Positions 9,870-19,225 of a DNA stretch of 64,000 bases are shown here, one piece after another. Made by a program: the position numbers and the translations under genes. The stretch's first letter is position 1, and each line of letters starts with the position of its first letter. Source of the DNA: Malachius bipustulatus (lineage: Eukaryota > Arthropoda > Insecta > Coleoptera > Melyridae); NCBI GenBank assembly GCA_910589415.1, contig OU342637.1, forward strand, positions 37,106,162-37,170,161, in the 5' to 3' direction. A model generated the notes under the pieces. The model was not told the origin of the DNA, made no database searches, and was given only the letters and a program-made list of their open reading frames with translations.

Positions 9870-10708
9870 TTTTATTCATAATTGAAACTTGTTTATTTGT
9901 TTCAACTTCATGTTATTAAATTATAATTTAAAATGGTACTTGCACGTACCTTTCATATATTTCAGTTGAGTATGTGTGATTTCTATTTCCTAAACTATCA
10001 TAAAGAATTTCTTTGGAAAATCCTTGCAAAGTCTTATGTTAATTGTAAATATTGAAAACATGTAATATGTAGACAAAATTTATTATTATGATTATTAGGA
10101 ACGGTTTCAATAAAATATTTCATTCTTTAATTAATATATTTTATTTTTATTGTTTACCTGCATTTGCATTCCTTACACCTTAAAAAAATACCCTGGTCCC
10201 GTTGCACAAACGTTTAATTACAGATCTGCCAGATAATACTGATTTTAAAATGCCCTGTATTATCCAAATGTTGGTCTGATATTGCTGGAAATGATTACCT
10301 ATACTCCCTTTTAGAAGAGTTAATTACTGATAAAAAACAAAAGATCATTCCAAATATTCACCATATTTTCAAAATTTGCAATTTAATACGATCTTACAGA
10401 TTCAATCTCAAACATAATTTTAATTTTTCAAAACTTTGTCCAAGTCGCGTTTTCGTCTGCCCACACTACATACATATAGGTACGAAATAAAAATACAATT
10501 CTTTAAAAGTTTTAAAAACAGATTCGTAAAATAAAATTTTAAACTTGAAAATATTTTTTTTCTACGATTTTATAGCCATTAGTTGTCATTTTCTGTAACT
10601 TATAAATTATCTCGACTCATATAATGATTTTCAGCAAAGCCATAATTCAATTGAAATTGGCGCGCATCTTTTGATACCTACTTCGCAAACTCATGAAAAG
10701 TTACCAAG
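9870..10708. other. AT-rich interior of the 5.5-kb element
   Basis: No gene was seen. The stretch holds a half copy of a short MITE at about 10193-10412 (GTTGCACAAACGTTTAATTA, CAGATCTGCCAGATAA) that is also present nearly whole at 25888-26124. The rest is AT-rich sequence with no long open frame. Confidence 0.5.
10193..10412. mobile_element. truncated GTTGCACAAACG-type MITE
   Basis: The sequence from GGTCCCGTTGCACAAACG through TTCAAAATTTGCAATTTAA parallels 25888-26075 closely. The right inverted terminus (AATTACTGAT..GTTTGTGCAA) is absent here, so only the left four fifths is present. The related copy at 25888 gives the complete structure. Confidence 0.6.
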
Positions 10709-11197
10709 GGCCGGTACTCATAGTCGATTCTCAAACTCATACTTGAGGCACAGAATAGACTAATCAGAATACAAACTTCAATAAAAATAACAGGTACGCG
10801 CATCTGCTCGCGCGGGTTTAGACGGGGTTAGAACTCAGCGGCAGTCAGCGGCGGAGCGCAACGGAGTCAGTTAATCTATATCGCTCGTTGCCTTGTAGTA
10901 CCAGTGGCGTAGTGGCGCTCTTCTATAACCGCGAATTTTATAGCTTCAGACGTTGATTTATCGTTTTATGTTTTTTCGTTTATTATTGTATATTGTTATT
11001 GGTAATAGCGTTAGTATGTGTATGTTTTCTTTTGTTTTTATACTTTTTTACAACTTTTAGGAGAAGCTCAATGTAGAATATTTTATTTTTTATTTCGGAT
11101 ATGTCTTATCGCTTTTATAGCTTAGGTGAAGAAAAAACTTTCGTTTCAGTTTTGGCTTCAATTAGGTAGGTATACACGTAGGTTTGTAAATTGTATT

Positions 11198-12043
11198 CAG
11201 TACACCTCTTTAATCCGGACACATGTTAATCCGGACACTCAATTCTCAGAGTCATAGTCCGGACGCACCTAGGACCTAGGTACTTCGGACAATGAAATTG
11301 GGAACTCGTGCAATTATAAAATATGTGCGTATTTCAAGTTAACAAAACTAAACTCAATTCCTCTTGAACACACACTTATTGATGTAAAACAGACATTCAT
11401 GTTTTGTATTCTATATACTTACAGATTCAATAGCTGGATGCCCTTGAGCTCGAGATTTATTGCCCTTTATTACCCAGATTTCCGGTGTATTGAAGAATAA
11501 CCAGCCCAACCACCCTAATAAACATCACATCAAATTTTTTGCCGCAAAAACTTCCTAACAAAGCACTCAAATCAGAAATAGGTGCTAAAAAACAAAAAAA
11601 ACATCACCAATTATTTTCCTATCTTCTTCTTCTTCAAGTGCCATACCCGCATATCGGGCGTAGGCTACCTCTCGCATATGTCTGTGGTGCGCGAGCTATC
11701 AGTTTACACAGACATATGGGACCTCCCTTTTTATTGCCGGAGTCCGAACGGCACTGTTTGAAAGGTTTTACTAGGCAAGGGTACTTGTGGTGGTTTGCCA
11801 TTGCCTTCCACAAGGTGGATCCCGATCTTGGCTCGGGATCTCTATTTTCCTATACATAATAATAATTTTATTGTGATTTAGAATAATTTTTGTCATCTGC
11901 TTATTCATTCAGACAAAATGTACAATATGATACACATATGAAATTACATTTTTTCAAATACATCCAGTAATCCGGACAAATCGCTAATCCGAACATACCC
12001 CGTGCATTTAATTGTCGGATTAAAGAGGTTGTACTTTGTACTG
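11198..12043. mobile_element. pogo/Tigger-like non-autonomous element
   Basis: The left end is CAGTACACCTCTTTAATCCG, with ATCCGGACA repeated just inside. The right end is the inverse (CGGATTAAAGAGGTTGTACT..ACTG). CAGTACAACCTCTTTAAT-type ends are characteristic of pogo-group Tc1/mariner elements, which duplicate TA; TA follows the right end, and the left flank is TT. No transposase is present. A SINE-like unit is inserted at 11623-11843. Confidence 0.65.
11623..11843 (-). mobile_element. SINE-like retroelement with (GAA)n tail
   Basis: A 221-bp unit flanked by a perfect 10-bp duplication ATTTTCCTAT (11613-11622 and 11844-11853). On the minus strand it starts AGAGATCCCGAGCCAAGATC, contains GGCAATGGCAAACCACCAC, and ends in CACTTGAAGAAGAAGAAG. 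Short length, target duplication and a simple-repeat tail fit a short interspersed element. The tail is of the same GAA type as that of the I-type element at 1950-7595, which could be its partner. A plus-strand open frame at 11539-11859 crosses it but shows no protein features. Confidence 0.7.
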
Positions 12044-12700
12044 TATAGGTATTATAATATTTTTTACTAATAAAACATTTTTTTGTGTGTTCCTGTAAAT
12101 TTTGAGTTTTTTTTTGCTGCATTTATCCTAACAAGTGTGCTGATTTATTCAATGATTTTCTAAAAAAGGGAAAACACTTGAGAAGTATCGGTATAAAAGG
12201 AACCTTTATAATGTAATATCTAAAAACTAAAATCAAATTATTAAAAATTAATTAAAAATTTTAAAAATAACTAAAAAAAAGTAAAATCTAAAAAAGTAAT
12301 AAAAAAAATAACAACTATAAAAATGTTCCAGAACCACTGGTCAGGCTGGTAGGCTGTATGTGATTTTTTCTGTTTCTTTCTACTTTTATGGCTTTGAAAT
12401 GGTTCTATTCTTCTATTATATGCGCATTTATGACGAAGCCATTTACCGTCATTTAATTCTTTTGTGGATTTTATGGATCTGTTAACCTTTATTTTATTAC
12501 TAGCTATCACTATCACTACTACTGTTGTAATAATAATAAACTGATACACATAATAGATGTTTTTGAAAACATCTATAATATAGTAATAATAAAATAATAT
12601 ATCAACATATATTTTTAGTACGCTCCTGTGCGCTCTTGCACAAACTGATTTCATTTGTTTTGAATGCGGGCCTGACTTCTAAACCCGAACGTGTGGCCGC
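12044..12700. other. AT-rich interior, no gene seen
   Basis: AT-rich sequence within the CACAGAATAG element. A minus-strand open frame of 127 codons (12271-12654) is low-complexity, rich in Ile, Tyr and Lys, with no recognisable domain. I do not call it a gene. Confidence 0.5.
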
Positions 12701-13071
12701 TAGAGGTGGGGGTTGACTCTACCAGAACAAAGGCACCGACGGCGAGTTTGGCTTCTGATTAAGTCTATTCTGTGCTTGAGGCGTTCTCCGCGAAGTAATA
12801 CTCAGCTGAGTAAAGCGGCTGCTATGCCAGAGACAAACCTCAAGCAATACTCAGGCGAGTAACGGCTTGAGTATTAGTTTCTAGTAACTTTTATGGTTTT
12901 CAGGTTGCCGCACTGAACGAAGGCTAAAATTCTGCTAAAATAAAATAAAAAAGAAGAACTAACGAGCTAACCTCCGTATTATTCGCATACATGCACACGC
13001 CAGACAACACAATAATAATAATTATTTAAAAAGTTATGCTTTCAATCCCTACTTTGTAGAATCTCCTCACA

Positions 13072-13209
13072 CTGATTGATGATAAATAAAACCCTAATGT
13101 TTAAAAAAATTCTACTGTATATTGATGAATTTATAATATTACTGTATATTTTCCATCAATATACAGTAGAATTTTTTTAAACATTAGCGTTTTATTTATC
13201 ATCAATCAG
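13072..13209. repeat. near-perfect palindrome, 56-bp arms
   Basis: The left arm 13072-13127 (CTGATTGATGATAAATAAAA..) pairs with the right arm 13154-13209 (..TTATTTATCATCAATCAG), with one or two mismatches and a 26-bp spacer. It would fold into a long hairpin. A diverged relative lies at about 8277-8296. It is probably a small foldback MITE. Confidence 0.8.
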
Positions 13210-13334
13210 CATAATAATTATTATTGTTTAAAAAGGTTAATTAAATATTAAAATTCTTGTTAAAAGCCTTATTAACAAGGATCAAAAAGTTTATTAAATG
13301 TATATCGGCGACGAAATTATTGTCTCTCATCGTA

Positions 13335-13494
13335 AAATTCCAACGTGTTTTCTGCACTCTGTTATTTCATCAATTTCGTCTTCATTGAAAGCAATTTCAG
13401 CAAAATCGAGAAATTCCAAATTATCTTCCCGATCCATTTCTATAATGAAAGTACCGCGAGTTAATTCCTTCTTCCGTCCTAGCAATGTAGCAAA
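13335..13494 (-). CDS. possible terminal exon, protein not recognised
   Basis: On the minus strand an acceptor-like CTATTATTTTAG precedes an open stretch beginning FATLLGRKKELTRGTF and continuing through an acidic run (EMDREDNLEFLDFAEI, NEDEIDEITEC) to a stop near 13335. The composition looks coding, with charged residues and no low complexity. It may be the last exon of the gene carried by the GGCCGGTACTCA element. No family is recognised and no upstream exon was found. Confidence 0.3.
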
Positions 13495-15310
13495 CTAAAA
13501 TAATAGAATAATGGAATGAAAATAGGTATAGGTAATACGGAAAACATGTTCACAGTCATCAGTGACCTCTATATTTTTATAATAATTATGTTTTAATGAT
13601 CAAGTAATTATGTTTTAATGATATACTCGTTATGTTCTAATGATGTTTATGTTGTTTACAAACAGTACAGCTGACAGCTGTTCACACATAACCTCACAAG
13701 ACAAGCCAAGTAATACTCAAGGTTGGTCAAACGGCTACTCGGTCAATACTCAGTTTGGCGGACGATCACGCGTGCGCCGAGTACTGCTTCGTGTTGAGTA
13801 TTGACTGTGAGATGAAATATCGATACTTGAGAAGTACTTCGCCCAAGTATTACTTAAGTATCGACTGTGAGTACCGGCCTAATTGCCGCGTGCTGACTGT
13901 TCTGGTTCGATGATTTGCGTTTGTGTTTCTACAGGCCGCCATTTTGACAGTTGAAAGGTCACGTGTTCTGGACAACCTAGTTCGTTGTCATAAAACTTCA
14001 ACCTCATAAAAAAGAGACATAACCAAATTCCAGTCAATAATAATTGACAGCGGTTATACCCAGTGATTTCTATCACCCTACACCATAACCCAATTCTTTT
14101 ATAATAAGTGAACGGCATATACATTCTAAAGATGCTGAAGTGTACAAGTGTCAAGAATGTTCGTATGAAACAAGAGATAAAGGTAATTTCACCAAACATT
14201 GTAAATATAAACATTCAAAAGATGTCACAGTCACAGTGTACAAATGTTCAGAATGTGCTTATGAAACAACATATAAAAGTGCCTTGCGCAGACATAAATA
14301 TAAACATTCTAAAGAAGGGGAAATGCATAAATGTGAAGAATGTTCTTATAAAACAAGAATAAAATGTAATTTGCAACAACATTGTAGAAATCAACATGCA
14401 AAAGAACTTGAAGTGTACAGATGTGAAGAGTGTTCTTATGAAACGAGAATTAGAAGAAATCTGGCCAGACATAAACATATACAGGGTGTCCCATAACATG
14501 TGGGCAATCTCCCGGATTTGGGTATATTTCGTAAAAATAAATGAAAAAATAGCTATAAAATTAATTCCTCAGAGACACCCCTACAAAGATATTAGCTGTT
14601 GAAGTTGAGGGTTGAAAATCAATTTTTTGCAATAACTTTTTTATTTCTTGACCGATTTTGATAATTTTTGGTGTTATTTTGTATTATTTTGGACTGTTTA
14701 GAATAGTGTTTCATAATCTTTGGTAGCACATACATAGACCTCGGGATGGCATAACCCCCTCATTCACTTGAAAGAAAACAATTAAAATAATAATTTTACA
14801 ATTTTTTAAGGTTAATTTTCCTTTTCTTTGATATTTTTTACATAAAAAATGTATCCTATTTTATTTCGATAGAGCGAACCGTTATCGAGATAAACGTCCT
14901 TCTAATAGGTGATGCGTCGCAGGAACTTTTCAAATTTCAAGTAAATTTTAACAAGATGGCTGACCTATGACAGTAAATTGAGCAGGAAACAAAACAATAA
15001 CTTAATTAAATACACGTCAGTGTCAAAGATTTCATTTCATGCAGATTCTAACTGATTTTAAAATGAGTTACAAAAACGCTGAATACGCAGAAAATCAGTT
15101 AGAATTGAATCTGCATGAAATGAAATCTTTTGACACTGACGTGTATTTAATTAAGTTATTGTTTTGTTTCCTGCTCAATTTACTGTCATAGGTCAGCCAT
15201 CTTGTTAAAATTTACTTGAAATTTGAAAAGTTCCTGCGACGCATCACCTATTAGAAGGACGTTTATCTCGATAACGGTTCGCTCTATCGAAATAAAATAG
15301 GATACATTTT

Positions 15311-16513
15311 GTAGTGTAAACTACCTTTAAATCCTGAATCCTTGTTGACGGTAAAGAATGGTGATGTAAACTATCTGGACTCTCAAAAATTGAGATCCTG
15401 CGTCATGCGCAGTAAATTCTGTAATGTGGCCCCCTTAAATTGAATGACTGAAAAAGAAGAACCTCTTTGACGTTTGAAAAGTCGACTGGTCTGTCATGAA
15501 TGACTGTTTGGATCCCCGCTCAAATGTTTGATTTGAATTTGAGGTTTTCCCGCCCTGAATTCTTGAATGTTTGAATTTAAAGATTAACCCGCCCCGATTT
15601 CAAATAAATGGCCGACATTACTAACTTACGTTTGTGGTCGTTGTTTACCTTGGCTCGTGTTTTACCTTTTGGCTCGTGACATTATCTACCTGGGCTCGTG
15701 TTCGTCTAGTTTTCCACCTTGTTAGGACCATCCGTTGTGTTCGTAGTAACCTCTTACCTTGTTATTGGTTCTTTTATACACAGACATGAAGCAAAAGGTG
15801 GGAGATTTGAGATTAGTGAAACAAATGCATTTTAAAAACACCTACTTTATTCTAAGAGAAACCTAACAGTGCCTATACGCTCGCTGGGACTCCCGAGTAA
15901 AAAGAGCGTGGCCAAGAAAAATCTCGATCAGCATCCCGAAATGAAAAGAATCAACGGTGGCCTGAAAAGTGTAGATCAATCGTCTCGACAACCGTCACCA
16001 AACTATTGAACCCTCATTCATGACTCATTTGCGCGAATCATCCAAAAACAGAAGGCATTATCACAGAAATCTAGGTCTTCAAGATAACCATGAGAATGGG
16101 TTTTATTAGTAGTCACTGTAATGAGGTCCTGTGAAGCAGGCTACCCACCTATAGTTGGAGGAGCCCCAGATGCGAGGTCCGAGTGGTTAGGATGCTACCC
16201 GCTGGCTGTTTAAATGGCTCCCATGGGCTTTGTTTGGATTCGATTGTTTAAAAATAAATAATGAAGAGCACACCCCAGCTGATCGAACCCTCTGACCTTC
16301 ACTCTCTGACGGTTGAAAAATAAGTGAACATGACTAGTGACTACTGAGTGTGACTTCAATTCTCGCTAACATGTGGTTTAATGACATTGACAGAACTGAC
16401 GTTTCTAGCTTTGAAAGCTTGTCAAATGAAAAATAAAAATTGGGTGCGTTTCTCAGCTCTAAAGTTTACAATTTGAACCATGCGCAGTTGTTATATAGGT
16501 CGGTTCTCTTCAA
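15311..16513. mobile_element. 1.2-kb insertion in right arm of foldback element
   Basis: The right arm reads ..GGATACATTTT up to 15310 and resumes at about 16514 with TTTTTTATGTAAAAAATATC, while the left arm shows these joined. The inserted block has no large open frame. It contains a tRNA-like segment at 16172-16247. ATGCGCAGT occurs near both ends (about 15403 and 16479), but clear terminal inverted repeats were not found, so the class is open. Confidence 0.6.
16172..16247 (+). repeat. tRNA-Ser-like segment, probable SINE head or tRNA relic
   Basis: GGTCCGAGTGGTTAGGATGC resembles the A-box half of an arthropod serine tRNA (GGCCGAGTGGTTAAGGC), and TTTGGATTCGATTG resembles a decayed B box about 40 bp later. 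CCGCTGG sits where an anticodon loop would be. Stems are incomplete, so it is not a working tRNA. It may be the head of a tRNA-derived SINE. Confidence 0.4.
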
Positions 16514-17005
16514 TTTTTTATGTAAAAAATATCAAAGAAAAGGAAAATTAACCTTAAAAAATTGTAAAATTATTATTTTAATTGTTTTCTTTCAAGTGAA
16601 TGAGGGGGTTATGCCATCCCGAGGTCTATGTATGTGCTACCAAAGATTATGAAACACACTATTCTAAACAGTCCAAAATAATACAAAATAACACCAAAAA
16701 TTATCAAAATCGGTCAAGAAATAAAAAAGTTATTGCAAAAAATTGATTTTCAACCCTCAACTTCAACAGCTAATATCTTTGTAGGGGTGTCTCTGAGGAA
16801 TTAATTTTATAGCTATTTTTTCATTTATTTTTACGAAATATACCCAAATCCGGGAGATTGCCCACATGTTATGGGACACCCTGTACATGTAAAAGGAAAT
16901 GCATAATGCGAGCAGTGTTCTTATGAAGCACAAATTAAGCAGTATTTGACTCGGCATTATAAATGTAACCAGAAGAAAGTTGTGCCAAAGTGTAAACTAT
17001 AAGTG

Positions 17006-17274
17006 TAACGAAAGGTCTGTGCGAAACCAAAAGTGCCCTTCTCAAACTTACTAAATCCATTCACTCTTTCGGAAGAACCAAATGAGTAAAAACTGTAGTG
17101 TTTAACAAATGTTTAGAATGCTTTCGTTTGTTCAAACGGGAATTAAACATAGTTTAAGGAAAATTTATAAACCTGCACATGTAAACACAGAGAATTTGTT
17201 CTTTCAATTTTAAGTTATTAATTACATAACTCTATGTTAATTGTCCATAGGTGGCGCTTTAATGTATTAACGAA
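17006..17274. other. decayed 3' region of zinc-finger copy A
   Basis: 17000-17200 is a diverged match to the copy B 3' region (AAGTGTAACGAAAGGTCTG against AAGTGCAACGAAAAGTCAA, and AACACAGTTTAACGAAA-like words). No open gene was seen. Confidence 0.5.
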
Positions 17275-17719
17275 TAGGGAACCTGTATTACCGCCTTGTA
17301 GCGCATTCACTCGTTGATGTTTACTAAACACGGTTATGTTTGAACAGCTGGATGTCATATTTTTGGCACATTTGGTCACACGCGTAGGTATCAAGTGGAA
17401 AAAAGCGAAGTTTGAAAAATGAAACAAAATAATAACACGAATAGAAATCGATAATCCTCTTTCAGTGGGTATTAAAAACAAAATTACGGGTTTATAGGGT
17501 CTACGAAGCTGTAGACTTTAGTATCTAACACGTAGTTACTGAGAAAAATACGTTTTAATACGCGGACTTAATAACAAATTATGTGAATTTTTAGACAGTT
17601 GTACGTTCATGGAAAATCTGACGTTTATGAAGTCAAATTTGACATTCCCAACTTTTTTCCCAACTTTTTGTGAGAATGAGAATGCGCTACCCTAGTAAAG
17701 CGGTAATACAGGTTCCCTA
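17275..17719. mobile_element. 445-bp TIR element, TAGGGAACC family
   Basis: Ends are TAGGGAACCTGTATTACCGC and the inverse GCGGTAATACAGGTTCCCTA, with a subterminal GTAGCGCATTC shared by both ends. It is flanked by a perfect 8-bp duplication TTAACGAA (17267-17274 and 17720-17727). There is no transposase. The 43-bp unit at 1839-1881 is a deleted relative. Confidence 0.85.
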
Positions 17720-17757
17720 TTAACGAATTGTGGATTTATATGATTTATAAGGTACAC

Positions 17758-18104
17758 CTTCACCAGCTGAGATGGGCAATTGGACTTCTAACAGGACACT
17801 GTCCACTAATGAAACACCTCTCAATAATAGGAGTGAAAAATATCCCAGATTGCAGAAGATGCGGGGAGGGGGAGGAAACCCCATACCACCTGATCTGTGA
17901 GTGCCCGGCACTAGAGGGAACTAGATTTCTAATATTTGGAACCGAAATGGCGGAACCAAAAGAAATAGAACAAGCACCCATTGGACTCGTTCTGAAATAC
18001 TTTCGGGAGACGGGACTGATGAGCTAATAATCCAAAGGTGTACAATAAGCGCAAGCTTCAGTACAAGGGCTTTGAACCTACCCTAGAATAATAATCATAA
18101 TAAT
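17758..18104 (+). pseudogene. 5'-truncated non-LTR retrotransposon, ORF2 C-terminus
   Basis: The open frame from 17758 to the stop at 18027 encodes the tail of an ORF2: LRWAIGLLTGHCPLMKHL, then CRRCGEGEETPYHLICECP, the typical C-terminal zinc knuckle of I/Jockey-group elements. A short 3' UTR and an (AAT)n-type tail follow. A 9-bp duplication AAGGTACAC (17749-17757 and 18105-18113) bounds it. The family differs from the full-length I element at 1950, whose knuckle reads CECG..HILFECP and whose tail is GAA. Confidence 0.85.
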
Positions 18105-18503
18105 AAGGTACACTTTTTTTAGTTGATTAGAAACATTTATTTTTATATTCCGAAAATAATATAATCAAAATTACAAATTTTATGTTTTTCGATTGATTAA
18201 TAAACAAATCAATTTATAATAAACGTCTTTCTGTATCTGGTTATGTGAAATTTTTTCTGATAAAGGATAATAACCCCAAAAACAGTGATCCTATTAAATC
18301 TAAACTGAATAATAATAAATTGATTAAGAGTAGTGGGGTGCGATGTTTCGAAATTTCAAATAAGCCTTAAAATTTTGAGCATGTACTTCGATTTCTCCTC
18401 AAGCCCATTTCAGGTAATCCTGAATGACTGTATGTCAAGGTGTTTTCAAAAACCATGACACGCAAAATTTGATCTTGACCTAGAGGATACCTTACACTTA
18501 CAG

Positions 18504-18770
18504 CACAGAATAGGTACAATCAGAATATAAACTTCAATAAAAATACCGAGTTCGCGCATCTACTCGGCGCATAGAGATCCGCCATGATTTGAGATGAGCT
18601 TTAATTAGTTTTGAATGCGGGCCCACAGAATAGAATTGTACCTACTCTGTGGCGGGCCTGCGTTTCTACTCTGAAGCAATGGCCGCTAGAGGTGTTCTAT
18701 TCTGTGGCTTGTCTCTAAAAGATCAAAGGCACCGCCGGCGAGTTTAGCTTCTGATTGAATTTATCCTGTG
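18504..18770. mobile_element. CACAGAATAG TIR element, 267-bp copy
   Basis: Ends are CACAGAATAGGTACAATCAG and the inverse CTGATTGAATTTATCCTGTG. The flanking repeat is a perfect 7 bp, CTTACAG (18497-18503 and 18771-18777). Internal blocks are shared with the 2.0-kb copy at 10749-12774. A 7-bp duplication in both copies argues that it is the real target-site length of this family. Confidence 0.8.
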
Positions 18771-18790
18771 CTTACAGTACTTATTACACG

Positions 18791-19109
18791 TACACCTAAC
18801 ACGGTATGCTACAGCTACAAGTGGCGTCGAATTCAGTCGGCTTCGCCCATGTCGTCACATTCGAGGTGTCGTTCTGACATTTTACTCGATAATTATTCTT
18901 TATTGACACATTTTTCATATAAAAATACTTATTGAACACATTTTTCATAAAACTATTTTCCTCTTACAATCAGTTTCAATAAAAAAATCTGGTCTTAAAA
19001 TTGTAAATTTGATAAAACTTGAATGCGAATTAAATTCAGTACATGAACACTGAACAGCCTTCTCGGGTGTGACGTCATACATGCGCAATAGCATACTGTG
19101 TTAGGTGTA
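18791..19109. mobile_element. MITE with TACACCTAACAC ends
   Basis: The left terminus TACACCTAACACGGTATGCT pairs with the right terminus AGCATACTGTGTTAGGTGTA (one mismatch). It lies inside the copy B flank at a point where copy A is continuous. The target duplication is not clear. Confidence 0.65.
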
Positions 19110-19225
19110 TCGTGATCTTGGACTTGGACATTCAGCAATTCGCGTTTATTGAATTCAGTGCTGTTTTTGCTTTCAATACAAAGTCAGGAGTCAGGATACA
19201 CCTATATACACCACCATGTTATGCC

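Larger units (their letters stand above)
10749..12774. mobile_element. TIR element CACAGAATAG family, 2.0 kb copy
   Basis: Ends are CACAGAATAGACTAATCAGA on the left and the inverse TCTGATTAAGTCTATTCTGTG form on the right. They are flanked by a perfect 7-bp repeat CTTGAGG (10742-10748 and 12775-12781). A 267-bp relative at 18504-18770 has the same ends, the same internal CGCGCATCT and GGCCGCTAGAGGT blocks, and its own 7-bp repeat. This long copy is enlarged by a nested pogo-like element. It has no transposase frame, so it is non-autonomous. Confidence 0.8.
10709..13879. mobile_element. TIR element with GGCCGGTACTCA ends
   Basis: The left end reads GGCCGGTACTCATAGTCGAT and the right end is its near-perfect inverse (ATCGACTGTGAGTACCGGCC). 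Similarity continues inward for over 60 bp once the nested insertion at 10749-12774 is removed, with shared words such as AAGTAATACT. Target duplication is not evident. Inside are a palindrome (13072-13209) and a possible minus-strand exon (13335-13494). The superfamily is not assigned. Confidence 0.7.
8584..14119. mobile_element. 5.5-kb TIR element inserted in zinc-finger pseudogene
   Basis: The coding match to copy B stops at 8580-8583 and resumes at 14120. The inserted block begins TATGCCGTTCACATATTA and ends with the inverted form (TAATAAGTGAACGGCATA), giving imperfect terminal repeats of about 24 bp. The flanks are TA-rich, so a 2-4 bp target duplication cannot be fixed. The block carries exons of a THAP-domain protein and a nest of later insertions. 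Without the inner element at 10709-13879 it would be about 2.4 kb. The superfamily is undecided; a THAP-type transposase would fit P or Kolobok-like elements. Confidence 0.8.
14479..16884. mobile_element. large foldback element with ACAGGGTGTCCC ends
   Basis: Arms of about 580 bp begin ACAGGGTGTCCCATAACATG and end with the exact inverse CATGTTATGGGACACCCTGT. The centre lies near 15075. The match runs through the arms with very few mismatches (ATAGGTGATGCGTCGCAGGA and its inverse, for example). The flanking repeat is ACAT (14475-14478 and 16885-16888). The right arm is split by a foreign segment at about 15311-16513. Insertion splits the zinc-finger pseudogene after its seventh finger. There is no coding capacity; transcripts would fold into very long hairpins. 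Confidence 0.85.
7724..17005 (+). pseudogene. C2H2 zinc-finger gene copy A, broken into pieces
   Basis: This paralogue of the intact gene at 22635-23720 survives in fragments. The 5' flank (7610-7723) and start (MNSTLNETNNN) match copy B. The N-terminal acidic region has frame shifts between 7724-7960 and 7842-8144. A roughly 170-bp unrelated segment (about 8150-8330) interrupts it. Fingers 1-3 (about 8335-8583) are out of frame. The 5.5-kb TIR element then splits finger 3 from finger 4 (8584-14119). Fingers 4-7 are open at 14140-14484 (KCQECSYETRDKGNFTKH and following). A foldback element splits them again (14479-16884), and a last degenerate finger follows at 16886-16960. It cannot make the full protein. 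The four-finger piece at 14140-14496 is still open. Confidence 0.85.

Noticed and set aside
11539..11859. 106-codon open frame
   Set aside because: It crosses the boundary of the SINE-like unit, including its target duplication, so it is a chance frame.
12271..12654. 127-codon minus-strand open frame
   Set aside because: Low complexity, inside a non-autonomous element, with no domain or splice context.
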